Shown: positions 17,107-25,394 of the stretch, piece by piece
Numbering within the stretch: the first letter of the stretch is position 1
Layout of the letters: each line of letters starts with the position of its first letter
Origin: Brumimicrobium sp051745635
GTDB lineage: Bacteria; Bacteroidota; Bacteroidia; Flavobacteriales_D; Crocinitomicaceae
DNA: 64,000 nucleotides
Direction of reading: 5' to 3'
Assembly (NCBI GenBank): GCA_051745635.1
Contig: JBNJEH010000006.1
Coordinates: forward strand, 1 to 64,000
Program-made: the position numbers and the translations under genes
Notes under the pieces: model-generated
Databases searched by the model: none
Seen by the model: the letters and a program-made list of their open reading frames with translations, nothing else
Told to the model about the DNA's origin: nothing

Positions 17107-18569
17107 AAACAATGAATAAAAAAACAATCGCAGCGCTGATTTTTACTTTTTCGTGCTTGTTTTTTACAGGCTCTTGGTCGCAGGACGGAGAAGCGCTCTT
17201 TGGTGCAAAATGTAGTGCCTGCCATATCCTCGGGAAGGACGGAACGGGTCCAAACCTCGTGAACGTGAAATCGCGTTGGGAAGGCGAAGAAGAACAGCTT
17301 TACGAATGGGTCAAAAACCCGGCAAAGGTAATTGCAGAAGGAAACAGCCAGCGCGCTCAGGAAGTGAAAGACTACAGTCCAACCGAAATGCCCGTGCAGA
17401 ACGTTTCTGTGGACGAAGCGAAAGCAATTATCGATTACGCCGACAGCTGGGCACCACCCAAAGAGGAAGAAAGTGCAACCACTGAAGAAACAACAACGGT
17501 AGTGGTTCCGGATTACGATAAGAACCTGTCTATATTTTATGGTCTGCTCGCAGTCATCGGATTTCTTTTGCTCGGTATATTTATCGTGTCGAAAAGTACT
17601 GCAGCACTGATCAAGTCAGATTTGTTTAAAGAAAAGGTTTCTGATCTTCACAAGAAGAATAAAGGGAATGGTGATCTGGTGCGTGCAATAGCACTTCTCC
17701 TCGGATTCAGCTTCGTATCTGGTGATTTATCTGCTTTCAGTTTTGAAGCACCTGCCATTGCCAAGGATGTCAATGTATGGGTATATATTGAACAGACGGA
17801 TCTTTATGTACTGTTAATCATCGCACTACTCTTACTCGGTTTTCTAATGCACATGATCAATATGTTCTATAAGGTCTTGCGCATCATGAAGCCAAAGAAG
17901 AGAAGTACCACTGCGGAAGAATCACAGCGTTCATTCACCCGCGCACTCACTGGTGCTACACCGATTGAAGAAGAAGATAAAATTGATACGGGTCACGAAT
18001 ATGATGGCATTCGGGAGCTTGACAACCCTATGCCCCCCTGGTGGCTGGTTGGATTCTTCATTTCTATCGTTTTTGCCGTAGTTTACATGTTCCATTATCA
18101 CGTATTGGGTACGGGCGACCTTCAAATGGCTGAATACAACAAATCAATGGAAAAGGCGCAAAAAGAAATTCAGGAATATCGCGAAAAAATGGCAATGAAC
18201 GTAGACGAAACCAATGCTACCCTCATGGTTGACGACAGCGATTTAATGAAAGGAAAAACCCTGTTCAACAACAATTGTAAGGTCTGTCATACCGAAACAG
18301 GTGGCGGCGACACGGGTCCTAACCTCACTGATGACTACTGGATTTACGGAAACGACGTCAAAGATGTTTTCAAGGTCATCAAATATGGTACGCCGAATGG
18401 GATGCCCAAACACGAGTCTAAATTCAACCCGATCCAGCTACAACAAGTTGCATCGTACGTCTTGCATCTTGAATTAGTGACCACGGATCAGGGAGGGCTG
18501 GAGCCTCAGGGAGATTTCTACGGAGAAGAATCAACTTCGGATAAAGCAGAAAAAGATTCTATACAATAA
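17103..18569 (+). CDS. ccoP: cbb3 oxidase diheme subunit CcoP with an extra N-terminal cytochrome c domain
   Basis: Electron-entry subunit of the oxidase. Unusually, the first c-type heme motif (C37-x2-C40-H41) comes directly after a signal peptide, in a small cytochrome c domain of residues 27-118. Then follow a Glu/Thr-rich linker, several membrane spans (about 143-280) and the FixP_N-type span with NPMPPWWLVGFF, and only then the second cytochrome c domain with C392-x2-C395-H396 and a Met ligand candidate in NGMPKH. Classical CcoP has both heme domains after the membrane part. The 488-residue length is larger than most CcoP proteins. A second ATG at 17112 could be the true start. Confidence 0.92.
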   Translation: MKTMNKKTIAALIFTFSCLFFTGSWSQDGEALFGAKCSACHILGKDGTGPNLVNVKSRWEGEEEQLYEWVKNPAKVIAEGNSQRAQEVKDYSPTEMPVQNVSVDEAKAIIDYADSWAPPKEEESATTEETTTVVVPDYDKNLSIFYGLLAVIGFLLLGIFIVSKSTAALIKSDLFKEKVSDLHKKNKGNGDLVRAIALLLGFSFVSGDLSAFSFEAPAIAKDVNVWVYIEQTDLYVLLIIALLLLGFLMHMINMFYKVLRIMKPKKRSTTAEESQRSFTRALTGATPIEEEDKIDTGHEYDGIRELDNPMPPWWLVGFFISIVFAVVYMFHYHVLGTGDLQMAEYNKSMEKAQKEIQEYREKMAMNVDETNATLMVDDSDLMKGKTLFNNNCKVCHTETGGGDTGPNLTDDYWIYGNDVKDVFKVIKYGTPNGMPKHESKFNPIQLQQVASYVLHLELVTTDQGGLEPQGDFYGEESTSDKAEKDSIQ

Positions 18570-18582
18570 GCGAGATGCAATC

Positions 18583-19992
18583 ATGAGTGATAACGAGTCA
18601 GAACAAGATAATTTTAGAGATCATATATCGACGGTAGATGATTCCGGAAAACGCGTATGGGTGTATCCCAAAATGCCGAAAGGAATCTGGCACAACCGCA
18701 GGGTGATTTTAAGCGTTATTTTGCTGATATTTCTCTTCGGTGCTCCCCACATTTATATCAATGGAGAGCCGCTTATTCTCTTTAATATTATCGAGCGAAA
18801 ATTCGTTCTTTTCGGTCAGGTTTTCTGGCCACAGGACCTCTATATTTTCGCCTTTACCATGATCATCGCTATCGTATTCATCGTACTGTTTACAGTTGTT
18901 TTCGGTCGATTATTTTGTGGATGGGTTTGTCCGCAAACCATCTTTATGGAAATGGTTTTCCGGAAGATTGAATACTGGATCGAAGGGGACTGGACGCGTC
19001 AGAAAAAACTAAACAAGCAACCCTGGAATCGCGAAAAAATCGTGAAGAAAACTTCTAAGCACGCGATTTTTGTGGTCATCTCGTTCCTAATCGGGAACAC
19101 ATTTTTGGCATACATCATTGGTGCAGAAGAATTATGGAAAATACAGACAGAATCGATCGGGGCGCACGTCGTCGGATTTTCGGCAATGATTGTATTCTCT
19201 GGATTGTTCTACGGTGTCTTTGCTTTTCTGCGCGAACAAGTTTGTACGACAATCTGCCCCTATGGACGTTTACAGGGTGTACTTCTCGATGAACACTCTA
19301 TTGTAGTAGCTTACGATCACGAACGCGGCGAAGATCGTGGACGCCTGAAAAAAGACGAGGATCGCGATGCTTTGGGAAAAGGTGATTGCATCGACTGTCA
19401 TCAATGTGTAAACGTTTGTCCCACGGGCATAGACATCAGAAATGGAACACAGCTGGAATGTGTGAATTGCACAGCCTGCATCGACGCCTGTAACGATATC
19501 ATGGAAGGTATCAACAAGCCCAAAGGATTAATTCGTTACGCTTCTGAGGCTAACATCCAAGGTGGTAAAAAGTTTAAATGGACGCGTCGCATGACGGCCT
19601 ATACCGTACTTTTATCAGTTTTATTGATTATTTGGGGCACCCTTATCGGAACGCGGTCCAACTTCAAAGCAGAGGTTCTTAAAAGTCGAGGTTCTTCTTA
19701 CACCATGCTCAACAATGGTTATTTGAGTAATATTTACGAACTCAATCTCACCAACAAGACAAAAAATCACTACGAAGTACAACTAAAACTCGAAGATGAT
19801 GTCGACGGACGTGTGGAATTGAATACTACCTCCCTTCAACTCGAGCCTGAAGCGCAATCGACAGAGAATTTCATCATTAAACTTCATCCGGGCGAATTAG
19901 AACACGGACAGAAAAAATTAACAATCGTCATCCTTGGAGATGGTAAACCGATTCAGCGCGTGAAGACGAGTTTTGTCGGTCCACTTTTATAA
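18583..19992 (+). CDS. ccoG: Cytochrome c oxidase accessory protein CcoG (FixG)
   Basis: A membrane iron-sulfur protein linked to copper reduction and cbb3 assembly. The 469 residues contain about five membrane spans, Cys pairs in LFCGWVCPQT and VCTTICPYG, and a di-cluster ferredoxin segment: CIDCHQCVNVCPTG followed by CVNCTACIDACND. The C-terminal 130 residues form an Ig-like periplasmic domain. It starts 13 bases after ccoP, inside the same operon, and is followed by the FixH-like gene. The length and motif order are typical. Confidence 0.96.
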   Translation: MSDNESEQDNFRDHISTVDDSGKRVWVYPKMPKGIWHNRRVILSVILLIFLFGAPHIYINGEPLILFNIIERKFVLFGQVFWPQDLYIFAFTMIIAIVFIVLFTVVFGRLFCGWVCPQTIFMEMVFRKIEYWIEGDWTRQKKLNKQPWNREKIVKKTSKHAIFVVISFLIGNTFLAYIIGAEELWKIQTESIGAHVVGFSAMIVFSGLFYGVFAFLREQVCTTICPYGRLQGVLLDEHSIVVAYDHERGEDRGRLKKDEDRDALGKGDCIDCHQCVNVCPTGIDIRNGTQLECVNCTACIDACNDIMEGINKPKGLIRYASEANIQGGKKFKWTRRMTAYTVLLSVLLIIWGTLIGTRSNFKAEVLKSRGSSYTMLNNGYLSNIYELNLTNKTKNHYEVQLKLEDDVDGRVELNTTSLQLEPEAQSTENFIIKLHPGELEHGQKKLTIVILGDGKPIQRVKTSFVGPLL

Positions 19993-20002
19993 AGCAATAA
20001 AT

Positions 20003-20425
20003 ATGAATTGGGGGAAAGGAATTATTATAGCTTTAATAGCATTTATCGGGTTTATCACTACTCTCGCTGTGTTTATGATGAAAGCGAATACGCAACTCGT
20101 CAGCGAAGATTATTACCTGCAAGAAATTGAATTTGGCTCAGAAATCACGGCGCAGTCCAATGCACTTTCGGACGCATCTTCGGTAAAATCAGAGGTTTCA
20201 GATGCCGGTGTTTACCTCACCATTGAAACGCCGACAAGCATAGAAGAAGGATCCATTCATCTTCATCGCCCGAATAATAAAAAACTGGATGTACGGCAAC
20301 CACTCGAAGGAAAGCATACATTTATTGACAGAACAGCACTCGAATCCGGAAAATACCGCTTGACGATTGACTGGTTCGATGGTCAGAAACACTATCAACT
20401 GCGGAAAGATTTATGGATTCAATAG
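20003..20425 (+). CDS. ccoH: FixH family protein (CcoH-like assembly factor)
   Basis: A 140-residue protein with one N-terminal membrane span (GIIIALIAFIGFITTLAVF) and a periplasmic beta-domain beginning VSEDYYLQEIEF, the conserved start of the FixH fold. FixH/CcoH is needed for stable assembly of cbb3 oxidase. The ATG at 20003 directly precedes the span; an upstream in-frame start overlaps ccoG and adds only ten residues. The 3' end overlaps the next gene by 13 bases. Order ccoG-fixH is the usual one. Confidence 0.9.
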   Translation: MNWGKGIIIALIAFIGFITTLAVFMMKANTQLVSEDYYLQEIEFGSEITAQSNALSDASSVKSEVSDAGVYLTIETPTSIEEGSIHLHRPNNKKLDVRQPLEGKHTFIDRTALESGKYRLTIDWFDGQKHYQLRKDLWIQ

Positions 20426-21195
20426 TTCAAATTGTCTTGCTGGGACTCTCGTTCGGGTTGGTCACCAATCTTCACTGCATTGGGATGTGCGGTCCTATTG
20501 CCATGGCTTTACCTTTGCAGCGAAATTCGAGATGGAAATCTGCGTTAGGAATAACCACTTACACGCTGGGTAGAAGCGCGGGTTATGCATCACTGGGTAT
20601 TATCGCCGGTTTCATCGGGCTGAGTGCCGAAACAATGGGCGTCCTTCAGTGGCTCAGTATCCTTTCCGGAATTTTGATTATCCTGTTCGCTTGGGGCGGT
20701 TACTTGAATCAAGTCAAGGGTGCTCCATTCATCCAACGAACACTGGTGAAAGGTATGGGACGTTTGATGCAGTCCAAAGGAGGGCGAACGAGGTATGGGA
20801 AATTACTGGCAATCGGAATCATCAATGCTTTTCTACCATGTGGAATGGTGTATATAGCACTTATTACAGCCATCAACACAGGTAGTATCGGAGGATCTGT
20901 TGCCCACATGATCAGTTTTGGCGTCGGTACGTTACCGGGCTTTTTATTTCTCGGTGTCCTCAAAAATTATTTTCAACGCTTTCATTTGTTCAGTCGAAAA
21001 CTCGTATTGACAACGCTGATTACCATCGTTGGAAGCGCGATGATTTTGAGAGGAATGAATCTCGGAATCCCCTATGTAAGCCCCAAAGTTGAAAAGATAC
21101 TCACCGTTCAGGACAGCGATCCGGAGGCATCCGCGCACCCCGTCAGCGCAACCATGGAATGTTGTTCTTCTTCTGATAAATGTTCAGAAAAATAG
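20413..21195 (+). CDS. SafE/TauE-like membrane protein of the cbb3 cluster
   Basis: A 260-residue protein with about six membrane spans. It begins with GLVTNLHCIGMCGPIAMAL, where the Cys pair in HCIGMCGP is the hallmark of the sulfite exporter TauE/SafE-like proteins found in oxidase clusters, and has a second half with AFLPCGMVY. Members in this setting are thought to act in copper delivery, but this is not proven. The C-terminus ends in a short soluble tail with ECCSSSDKCSEK, three Cys that could bind copper. The start overlaps the fixH-like gene by 13 bases. No CcoI-type copper ATPase is encoded nearby. Confidence 0.85.
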   Translation: MDSIVQIVLLGLSFGLVTNLHCIGMCGPIAMALPLQRNSRWKSALGITTYTLGRSAGYASLGIIAGFIGLSAETMGVLQWLSILSGILIILFAWGGYLNQVKGAPFIQRTLVKGMGRLMQSKGGRTRYGKLLAIGIINAFLPCGMVYIALITAINTGSIGGSVAHMISFGVGTLPGFLFLGVLKNYFQRFHLFSRKLVLTTLITIVGSAMILRGMNLGIPYVSPKVEKILTVQDSDPEASAHPVSATMECCSSSDKCSEK

Positions 21196-21240
21196 CTGAG
21201 GGAATAAAATTTTCAATTAATTTTGGAGGAAAATAGATTT

Positions 21241-21558
21241 ATGGAAAATCTCGATCAAAATAGTTGGAAAGAGAAATTAAATGCATCCGAAAATGCTGTC
21301 TTGCTGGATGTTCGAACCCCTAAAGAATGGGCTGAAGGCATCATCCCCGGAGCTGAAAAACTGGACATCATGGACACTGATGCTTTTTTGGAAGCATTGA
21401 AAAAGATGGATCAGTCGAAGGAATACTTCGTGTATTGCCGCAGTGGAAATCGCAGTGGACAAGCTTGCCAGGTGATGGACCAACTCGGTTTTCAGGCAGC
21501 CTACAACCTCGAAGGTGGAATCCTGGAGTGGAATGGAGAAACAACTTCTGAATCATGA
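21241..21558 (+). CDS. Rhodanese-like sulfurtransferase
   Basis: A 105-residue single-domain rhodanese. The active-site loop CRSGNRSG with the persulfide-forming Cys follows EYFVY, and LLDVRTPKEW is the N-terminal CH2A-like motif. The ATG at 21241 has a GGAGGA purine stretch ten bases upstream (21225-21230), one of the few clear ribosome binding sites in the window. It overlaps the next gene by four bases; the pair resembles a split version of YgaP, which joins a rhodanese and a small membrane domain. Confidence 0.93.
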   Translation: MENLDQNSWKEKLNASENAVLLDVRTPKEWAEGIIPGAEKLDIMDTDAFLEALKKMDQSKEYFVYCRSGNRSGQACQVMDQLGFQAAYNLEGGILEWNGETTSES

Positions 21559-21767
21559 ATCAAAATTTAAGCAATACAGATCGCATCGTTCGGTTCCTGC
21601 TGTTTGTGGTAGCCATTGTCTTATTCGCAGCCGATATCCTGACGGGCTGGTTGGCCTACATCGCCGTGATTATTGGAACCATCTTTTTGTTGACCAGCTT
21701 GATGAGTTTTTGTCCAATCTATAAAGTTCTCGGCATTTGTACTTCGAAAAAAGCTGACCGTCAGTAG
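21555..21767 (+). CDS. DUF2892 family small membrane protein (YgaP-membrane-domain-like)
   Basis: A 70-residue protein with two membrane spans (about 13-30 and 34-50) and the typical start NLSNTDRIVRFLLF and end CPIYKVLGICTSKK of DUF2892. The two Cys near the C-terminus are conserved in the family. In E. coli YgaP this domain is fused behind a rhodanese; here it is a separate gene overlapping the rhodanese by four bases. Role likely in sulfur handling, by context only. Confidence 0.9.
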   Translation: MNQNLSNTDRIVRFLLFVVAIVLFAADILTGWLAYIAVIIGTIFLLTSLMSFCPIYKVLGICTSKKADRQ

Positions 21768-21851
21768 TCCTTAGCACTATTCACAGCTCTGTGAACTTCT
21801 GAAAGTTATCGATACCGCAACGGCTGGATTTGATTGAATCATGCTGATCGC

Positions 21852-21887
21852 AAAAAAAAATGGCGCACTTCTCAGTACACCATTTTA
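21852..21887 (-). terminator. Terminator of the DUF1573 lipoprotein gene
   Basis: Minus-strand AAAATGG pairs with CCATTTT across a 16-base loop and is followed by a run of nine T. It lies about 35 bases after the stop at 21922. Confidence 0.7.
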
Positions 21888-21921
21888 ATTCTAAAGATCA
21901 TTTCATATTGAACGAAACGAG

Positions 21922-22440
21922 CTACTCCTCTACTTTTCCTTTGATGTTAACGCGTTTCGTCGAGCCAGGTATGTTTGCAGTGACGGTAACTGTTTTTGTG
22001 ATTGGGCTGCCCGCCTGATTCGGTTTAGAGGTAAACGTAACTTCCAGTTCACCTTCTTCTCCAGGCATAATTGGTTCTTCTGGTTTGCGAGGAACCGTAC
22101 ATCCACAAGAAGCTTTTGCATCGTCAATCATGAGTGGCTTATCACCCGTATTTTTTACAGTAAAGATAGTCGAAACGGGCTCTTCCTTCGGAATTGAACC
22201 AAAATCATGTGTAGCCGGAGACAATTCCATCGTCGTCTGATTCTCCTTACGCTCTTCTTCTTCTTTTTCTTTCTGTTTGCCGCGTTCTTCCGCTCGTCCT
22301 TTCAACGCCTCTTCATTTTCAGAGCCTGCCGCGAGTTTCGATCGTTTTTCGCCATCTTTAGCTTCGATATCAACATCCGATTCATTCGTACAAGACATCG
22401 ACAGGGCGATCACAGAAAACATCAAAATTAATTTCTTCAT
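21922..22440 (-). CDS. DUF1573 domain lipoprotein
   Basis: A 172-residue lipoprotein with a signal and lipobox-like ALSMSC. Residues 25-70 form a charged, Glu/Lys-rich linker (possibly coiled). The rest is an Ig-like DUF1573 domain with the family hallmark ASCGCT and HDFGSI near its start. DUF1573 proteins are common exported proteins in Bacteroidota; their role is unknown. The gene is monocistronic, with a terminator after it and a -7 box in front. Confidence 0.92.
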   Translation of the reverse strand: MKKLILMFSVIALSMSCTNESDVDIEAKDGEKRSKLAAGSENEEALKGRAEERGKQKEKEEEERKENQTTMELSPATHDFGSIPKEEPVSTIFTVKNTGDKPLMIDDAKASCGCTVPRKPEEPIMPGEEGELEVTFTSKPNQAGSPITKTVTVTANIPGSTKRVNIKGKVEE

Positions 22441-22462
22441 TGCTTTTAAATTTTAGTTTTTA

Positions 22463-22470
22463 CAAATATA
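22463..22470 (-). promoter_or_regulatory. Putative -7 box of the DUF1573 gene
   Basis: TATATTTG on the minus strand, an exact TAnnTTTG match, 22 bases before the ATG. No clear -33 element at the usual distance. Confidence 0.4.
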
Positions 22471-22534
22471 AAAAATGGTTCAAACTTAAGATAGATTCTA
22501 AAAATTGAATCTCATCAAAAACTTTAGCCCTACC

Positions 22535-24115
22535 TTAATCCGCAACTAATTCCATATCGTTGTATTTACCATTTTTGAGCGTCCTGTATGCCTTCATAAA
22601 CGCTTCATTCTTGACGTTGTAGATTTCGTAAAAAGCTGAGTAATCCCAAATATTCTGGGCGATAAATGCTTTGAGTCGAATCTGCATTAAGTCCTTACTT
22701 ATCGCATAATCCTCTTCCACAAACGCCAAACTCGAATCTTCTTTTACCGCATAGTCAAAAAATGACTGCATAAAGGCTTCATCTGTTTTAAAGTCTTCTT
22801 TGAATCCCTGAACATCGCCGTACGCTTCCATAATTTCATCCCGTTCTGAGTTGGCAAATTCCAGTGAAAATCCATTAAAAACACCACTTCGCGATAATTT
22901 CTTGTAATATTCAGAATATTCAAGGGTATCCAGCGGTACAAATACGTCCGGCATAATTCCACCTCCACCGTATACATTCCGACCTTTCTTTAACGTTTTG
23001 TGAACGAGTGAATCGGGCAAATCAATGCTGTCGCGGTGCATCATTTCACCATGTTCATAACGATCCATATAATCGCTTCGATACGCTTTGAGATCATCGT
23101 AGGGTTTCTGGATAAAACGGCCACTCGGCGTATAATACCGCGCGATGGTCAATCGCAGTTGACCACCATCTGAGAGTTCGATGGGACGCTGCACCAATCC
23201 TTTTCCGAATGAACGACGTCCTACGATTAGTCCGCGGTCCCAATCCTGAATCGCACCAGCGAGTATTTCACTGGCAGATGCTGAAGCTTCATCAATTAAC
23301 ATGACCAAACGGCCTTCCTCAAAATCTCCTTTTTCATCCGCTTTTAATTCACTTTTTGGCTGTCTGCGTCCTTCCGAATAAACAATGAGTTTTTCATCTG
23401 AAAGAAATTCATCTGCTACGTGTTTGGCGCCGTACAACAATCCTCCGCCATTGCCCTGGAGGTCAAACACCAGGTCTTTCATCCCTTGCTTTTTGAGCGC
23501 TTTTAATGCTTCGTCCACCTCATCTTCCGTGGTGCGCGAAAAATTCGTCAGCTTGATGTATCCCGTTTGATCGTCTACCATATAAGCACTGACCACAGAG
23601 TTTACGGGGATTTTATCGCGCTTGATCGTAAAATCCAGCAGTTCTCCTTTACCGCGTTTGATCTTCACTTTTACTTTCGTTCCTTTTTCACCGAGGAGGC
23701 GCTCGCGTACACCTGAATTGCGCAAACCAACACCAGCAACGTTTTCACCATCAATTTCAATGATTTGATCACCAGCCTGAATACCGAGTTTTTCCGAAGG
23801 TCCGCCCGGAATTGGATTGACCACCAATAACGTATCTTTCAATATATTGAAGCGCACGCCAATCCCTTCAAAGCTGCCGTTGATGCGTTCATTGGCCTGT
23901 TGAACCTCTTCTGCGGGAATGTATGTAGAATGCGGATCGAGCTCCTCGAGCATCGCATTGATCGCCGCTTCACTGATCTTTTTGCTGGGCACCTCATCCA
24001 CGTACATTCGCTCTGCGTAGGTAAATACTTCGTATAATCTGCGCATGTCCGGATCATCCTGAGAAAAAACAAGATGAATAGAAAAGATAAAAACGATATA
24101 AAATAATTTTTTCAT
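22535..24115 (-). CDS. S41 family C-terminal processing peptidase (CtpA/Prc-like)
   Basis: A 526-residue periplasmic serine protease. A signal peptide (MKKLFYIVFIFSIHLVFSQ) is followed by a helical lead, a PDZ domain around 90-180 (GIGVRFN, PGGPSEKLGIQAGDQI) and the S41 catalytic domain with the nucleophile in DEASASASEI and the general-base Lys in RRSFGKGLVQ. About 180 residues after the core are charged and helical, as in other Bacteroidota members. The start at 24115 is chosen because it begins the signal peptide; an upstream in-frame ATG adds six residues. Likely processes exported proteins. Confidence 0.93.
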   Translation of the reverse strand: MKKLFYIVFIFSIHLVFSQDDPDMRRLYEVFTYAERMYVDEVPSKKISEAAINAMLEELDPHSTYIPAEEVQQANERINGSFEGIGVRFNILKDTLLVVNPIPGGPSEKLGIQAGDQIIEIDGENVAGVGLRNSGVRERLLGEKGTKVKVKIKRGKGELLDFTIKRDKIPVNSVVSAYMVDDQTGYIKLTNFSRTTEDEVDEALKALKKQGMKDLVFDLQGNGGGLLYGAKHVADEFLSDEKLIVYSEGRRQPKSELKADEKGDFEEGRLVMLIDEASASASEILAGAIQDWDRGLIVGRRSFGKGLVQRPIELSDGGQLRLTIARYYTPSGRFIQKPYDDLKAYRSDYMDRYEHGEMMHRDSIDLPDSLVHKTLKKGRNVYGGGGIMPDVFVPLDTLEYSEYYKKLSRSGVFNGFSLEFANSERDEIMEAYGDVQGFKEDFKTDEAFMQSFFDYAVKEDSSLAFVEEDYAISKDLMQIRLKAFIAQNIWDYSAFYEIYNVKNEAFMKAYRTLKNGKYNDMELVAD

Positions 24116-24442
24116 AGTATAACTTTTGCACAATTCCTGAACAAAAATAAGTCCAAAAACGCTTGCTCTAAATGAGAACGCACAATATAATGAAATGTTT
24201 GGTGAAGTAATTACAAAAATGTTCTAAAATAGTAAATGAATGAAATCAACACTGCAATTAGAGTTGCCAAAACATTTGTTCCCAACAACTTGATCGAATT
24301 TGAAAACAATTATTCAACACTGGTTTGTTGAATGAAACTTAAAAGCCCATACATTTCAATCTGATAATTCCATTACTTAGCGTTTGCGTACCAATATTAG
24401 ATGGATTGAGTGGCAATTTAGTCCGTTGGCGATAAACATAAT
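24116..24442. other. Divergent control region between S41 protease and NlpC/P60 genes
   Basis: 327 AT-rich bases with no gene. It contains the S41 promoter and an 8-bp-arm inverted repeat, ATTCAACA-N6-TGTTGAAT, at 24312-24333. TAGCGTTTG near 24378, 60-70 bases before the NlpC/P60 start, resembles a -7 box with one extra base. Confidence 0.5.
24142..24172 (-). promoter_or_regulatory. Putative S41 protease promoter
   Basis: Minus-strand TTTA (24169-24172), a 19-base spacer, then TATTTTTG (24142-24149), close to the Bacteroidota TTTG-N19-TAnnTTTG model. It lies 26 bases before the start codon. Confidence 0.5.
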
Positions 24443-25390
24443 ATGAAAAGCAGCAAAATCAATCTTCGCGTTTTTGTAATCAATGGGTTACTCCTTTTGA
24501 TATTCGTCCCCCTTTTGCATCATCGCGGGCATGCCCAGGTACTCGCTTTCGATCAGCTGGAAATACGCTACGACCAGGGGCACTACAGAAGTGTCTATAA
24601 AAAAGCCCGGAGGTTGCTCGACAAACCGGATTACGACTTTTCCTTGATTCCTAACTATTATTTGGCATTGGCCAAGCTGCAGCTCGCTCAAAATGAAGGC
24701 TGGCTAAGGCGCCATAAATACGCCATTATCGAAGCAAGACGCACTTTTGAACGAATGCAGCGCACGCACGAAGGAAGAGCAGTACTAGAAACGCACCAGT
24801 ATGAAGTGAGTGCCTTAAAAAAGGATTTGAGGTCCTGGTTAGAAACACTCAAAGATAAAGGGAAGAAAGACCGTTTCGATTTAGTTCAGCATCTTATCAA
24901 CGACCTCTTTGCTGACGTCCCGGAAGTGACCTCGCTACCCGAAGACAAGGCAACATCAGTACCGACCGAAAAAATTGAACTTGAACCACAATCGACTACT
25001 GAATCCAGTGTGCGCAGTCAATTGTTGAGTCGGGGCGAAGAACTCCTCGGCGTACCCTACAAATGGGCGGGAGAAACCCCGGAAGGATTTGACTGCAGTG
25101 GATTTACGCGATATTTGATGACGACGGAACTCAATCAAAGCATCGATCGGCGGGCCGCAGATCAATATAAATCGGCAAAGAAAATCAAGCGCAAGCATGT
25201 TCAGCCCGGCGATTTTGTTTTTTTCGACAATGGAAGTGGCATTTCACATGTTGGCATCGTTTACTCAACGAACAACGGAAGTATTCAAATGATTCACGCA
25301 AGTTCTTCTGTGGGCATTTCTATCGTCGACATCTATCAATCTTCCTACTGGAGAAGCCGAATAGCAGGCTTTGGAACCTATTTTGATTGA
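24443..25390 (+). CDS. NlpC/P60 family cell-wall hydrolase
   Basis: A 315-residue exported protein. The signal peptide ends near HAQ (about 31). Residues 35-155 are helical and basic, with a TPR-like flavour (YYLALAKLQLAQNEG). After a Pro/Thr/Glu-rich linker comes the NlpC/P60 catalytic domain (about 190-312): Cys in FDCSGFTRYL, His in ISHVGIVY and the third residue His in MIHASSSVG, the intact triad of a peptidoglycan endopeptidase. The ATG at 24443 gives the full signal. It is convergent with the next gene, four bases apart, with no terminator between them. Confidence 0.92.
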   Translation: MKSSKINLRVFVINGLLLLIFVPLLHHRGHAQVLAFDQLEIRYDQGHYRSVYKKARRLLDKPDYDFSLIPNYYLALAKLQLAQNEGWLRRHKYAIIEARRTFERMQRTHEGRAVLETHQYEVSALKKDLRSWLETLKDKGKKDRFDLVQHLINDLFADVPEVTSLPEDKATSVPTEKIELEPQSTTESSVRSQLLSRGEELLGVPYKWAGETPEGFDCSGFTRYLMTTELNQSIDRRAADQYKSAKKIKRKHVQPGDFVFFDNGSGISHVGIVYSTNNGSIQMIHASSSVGISIVDIYQSSYWRSRIAGFGTYFD

Positions 25391-25394
25391 TGAT

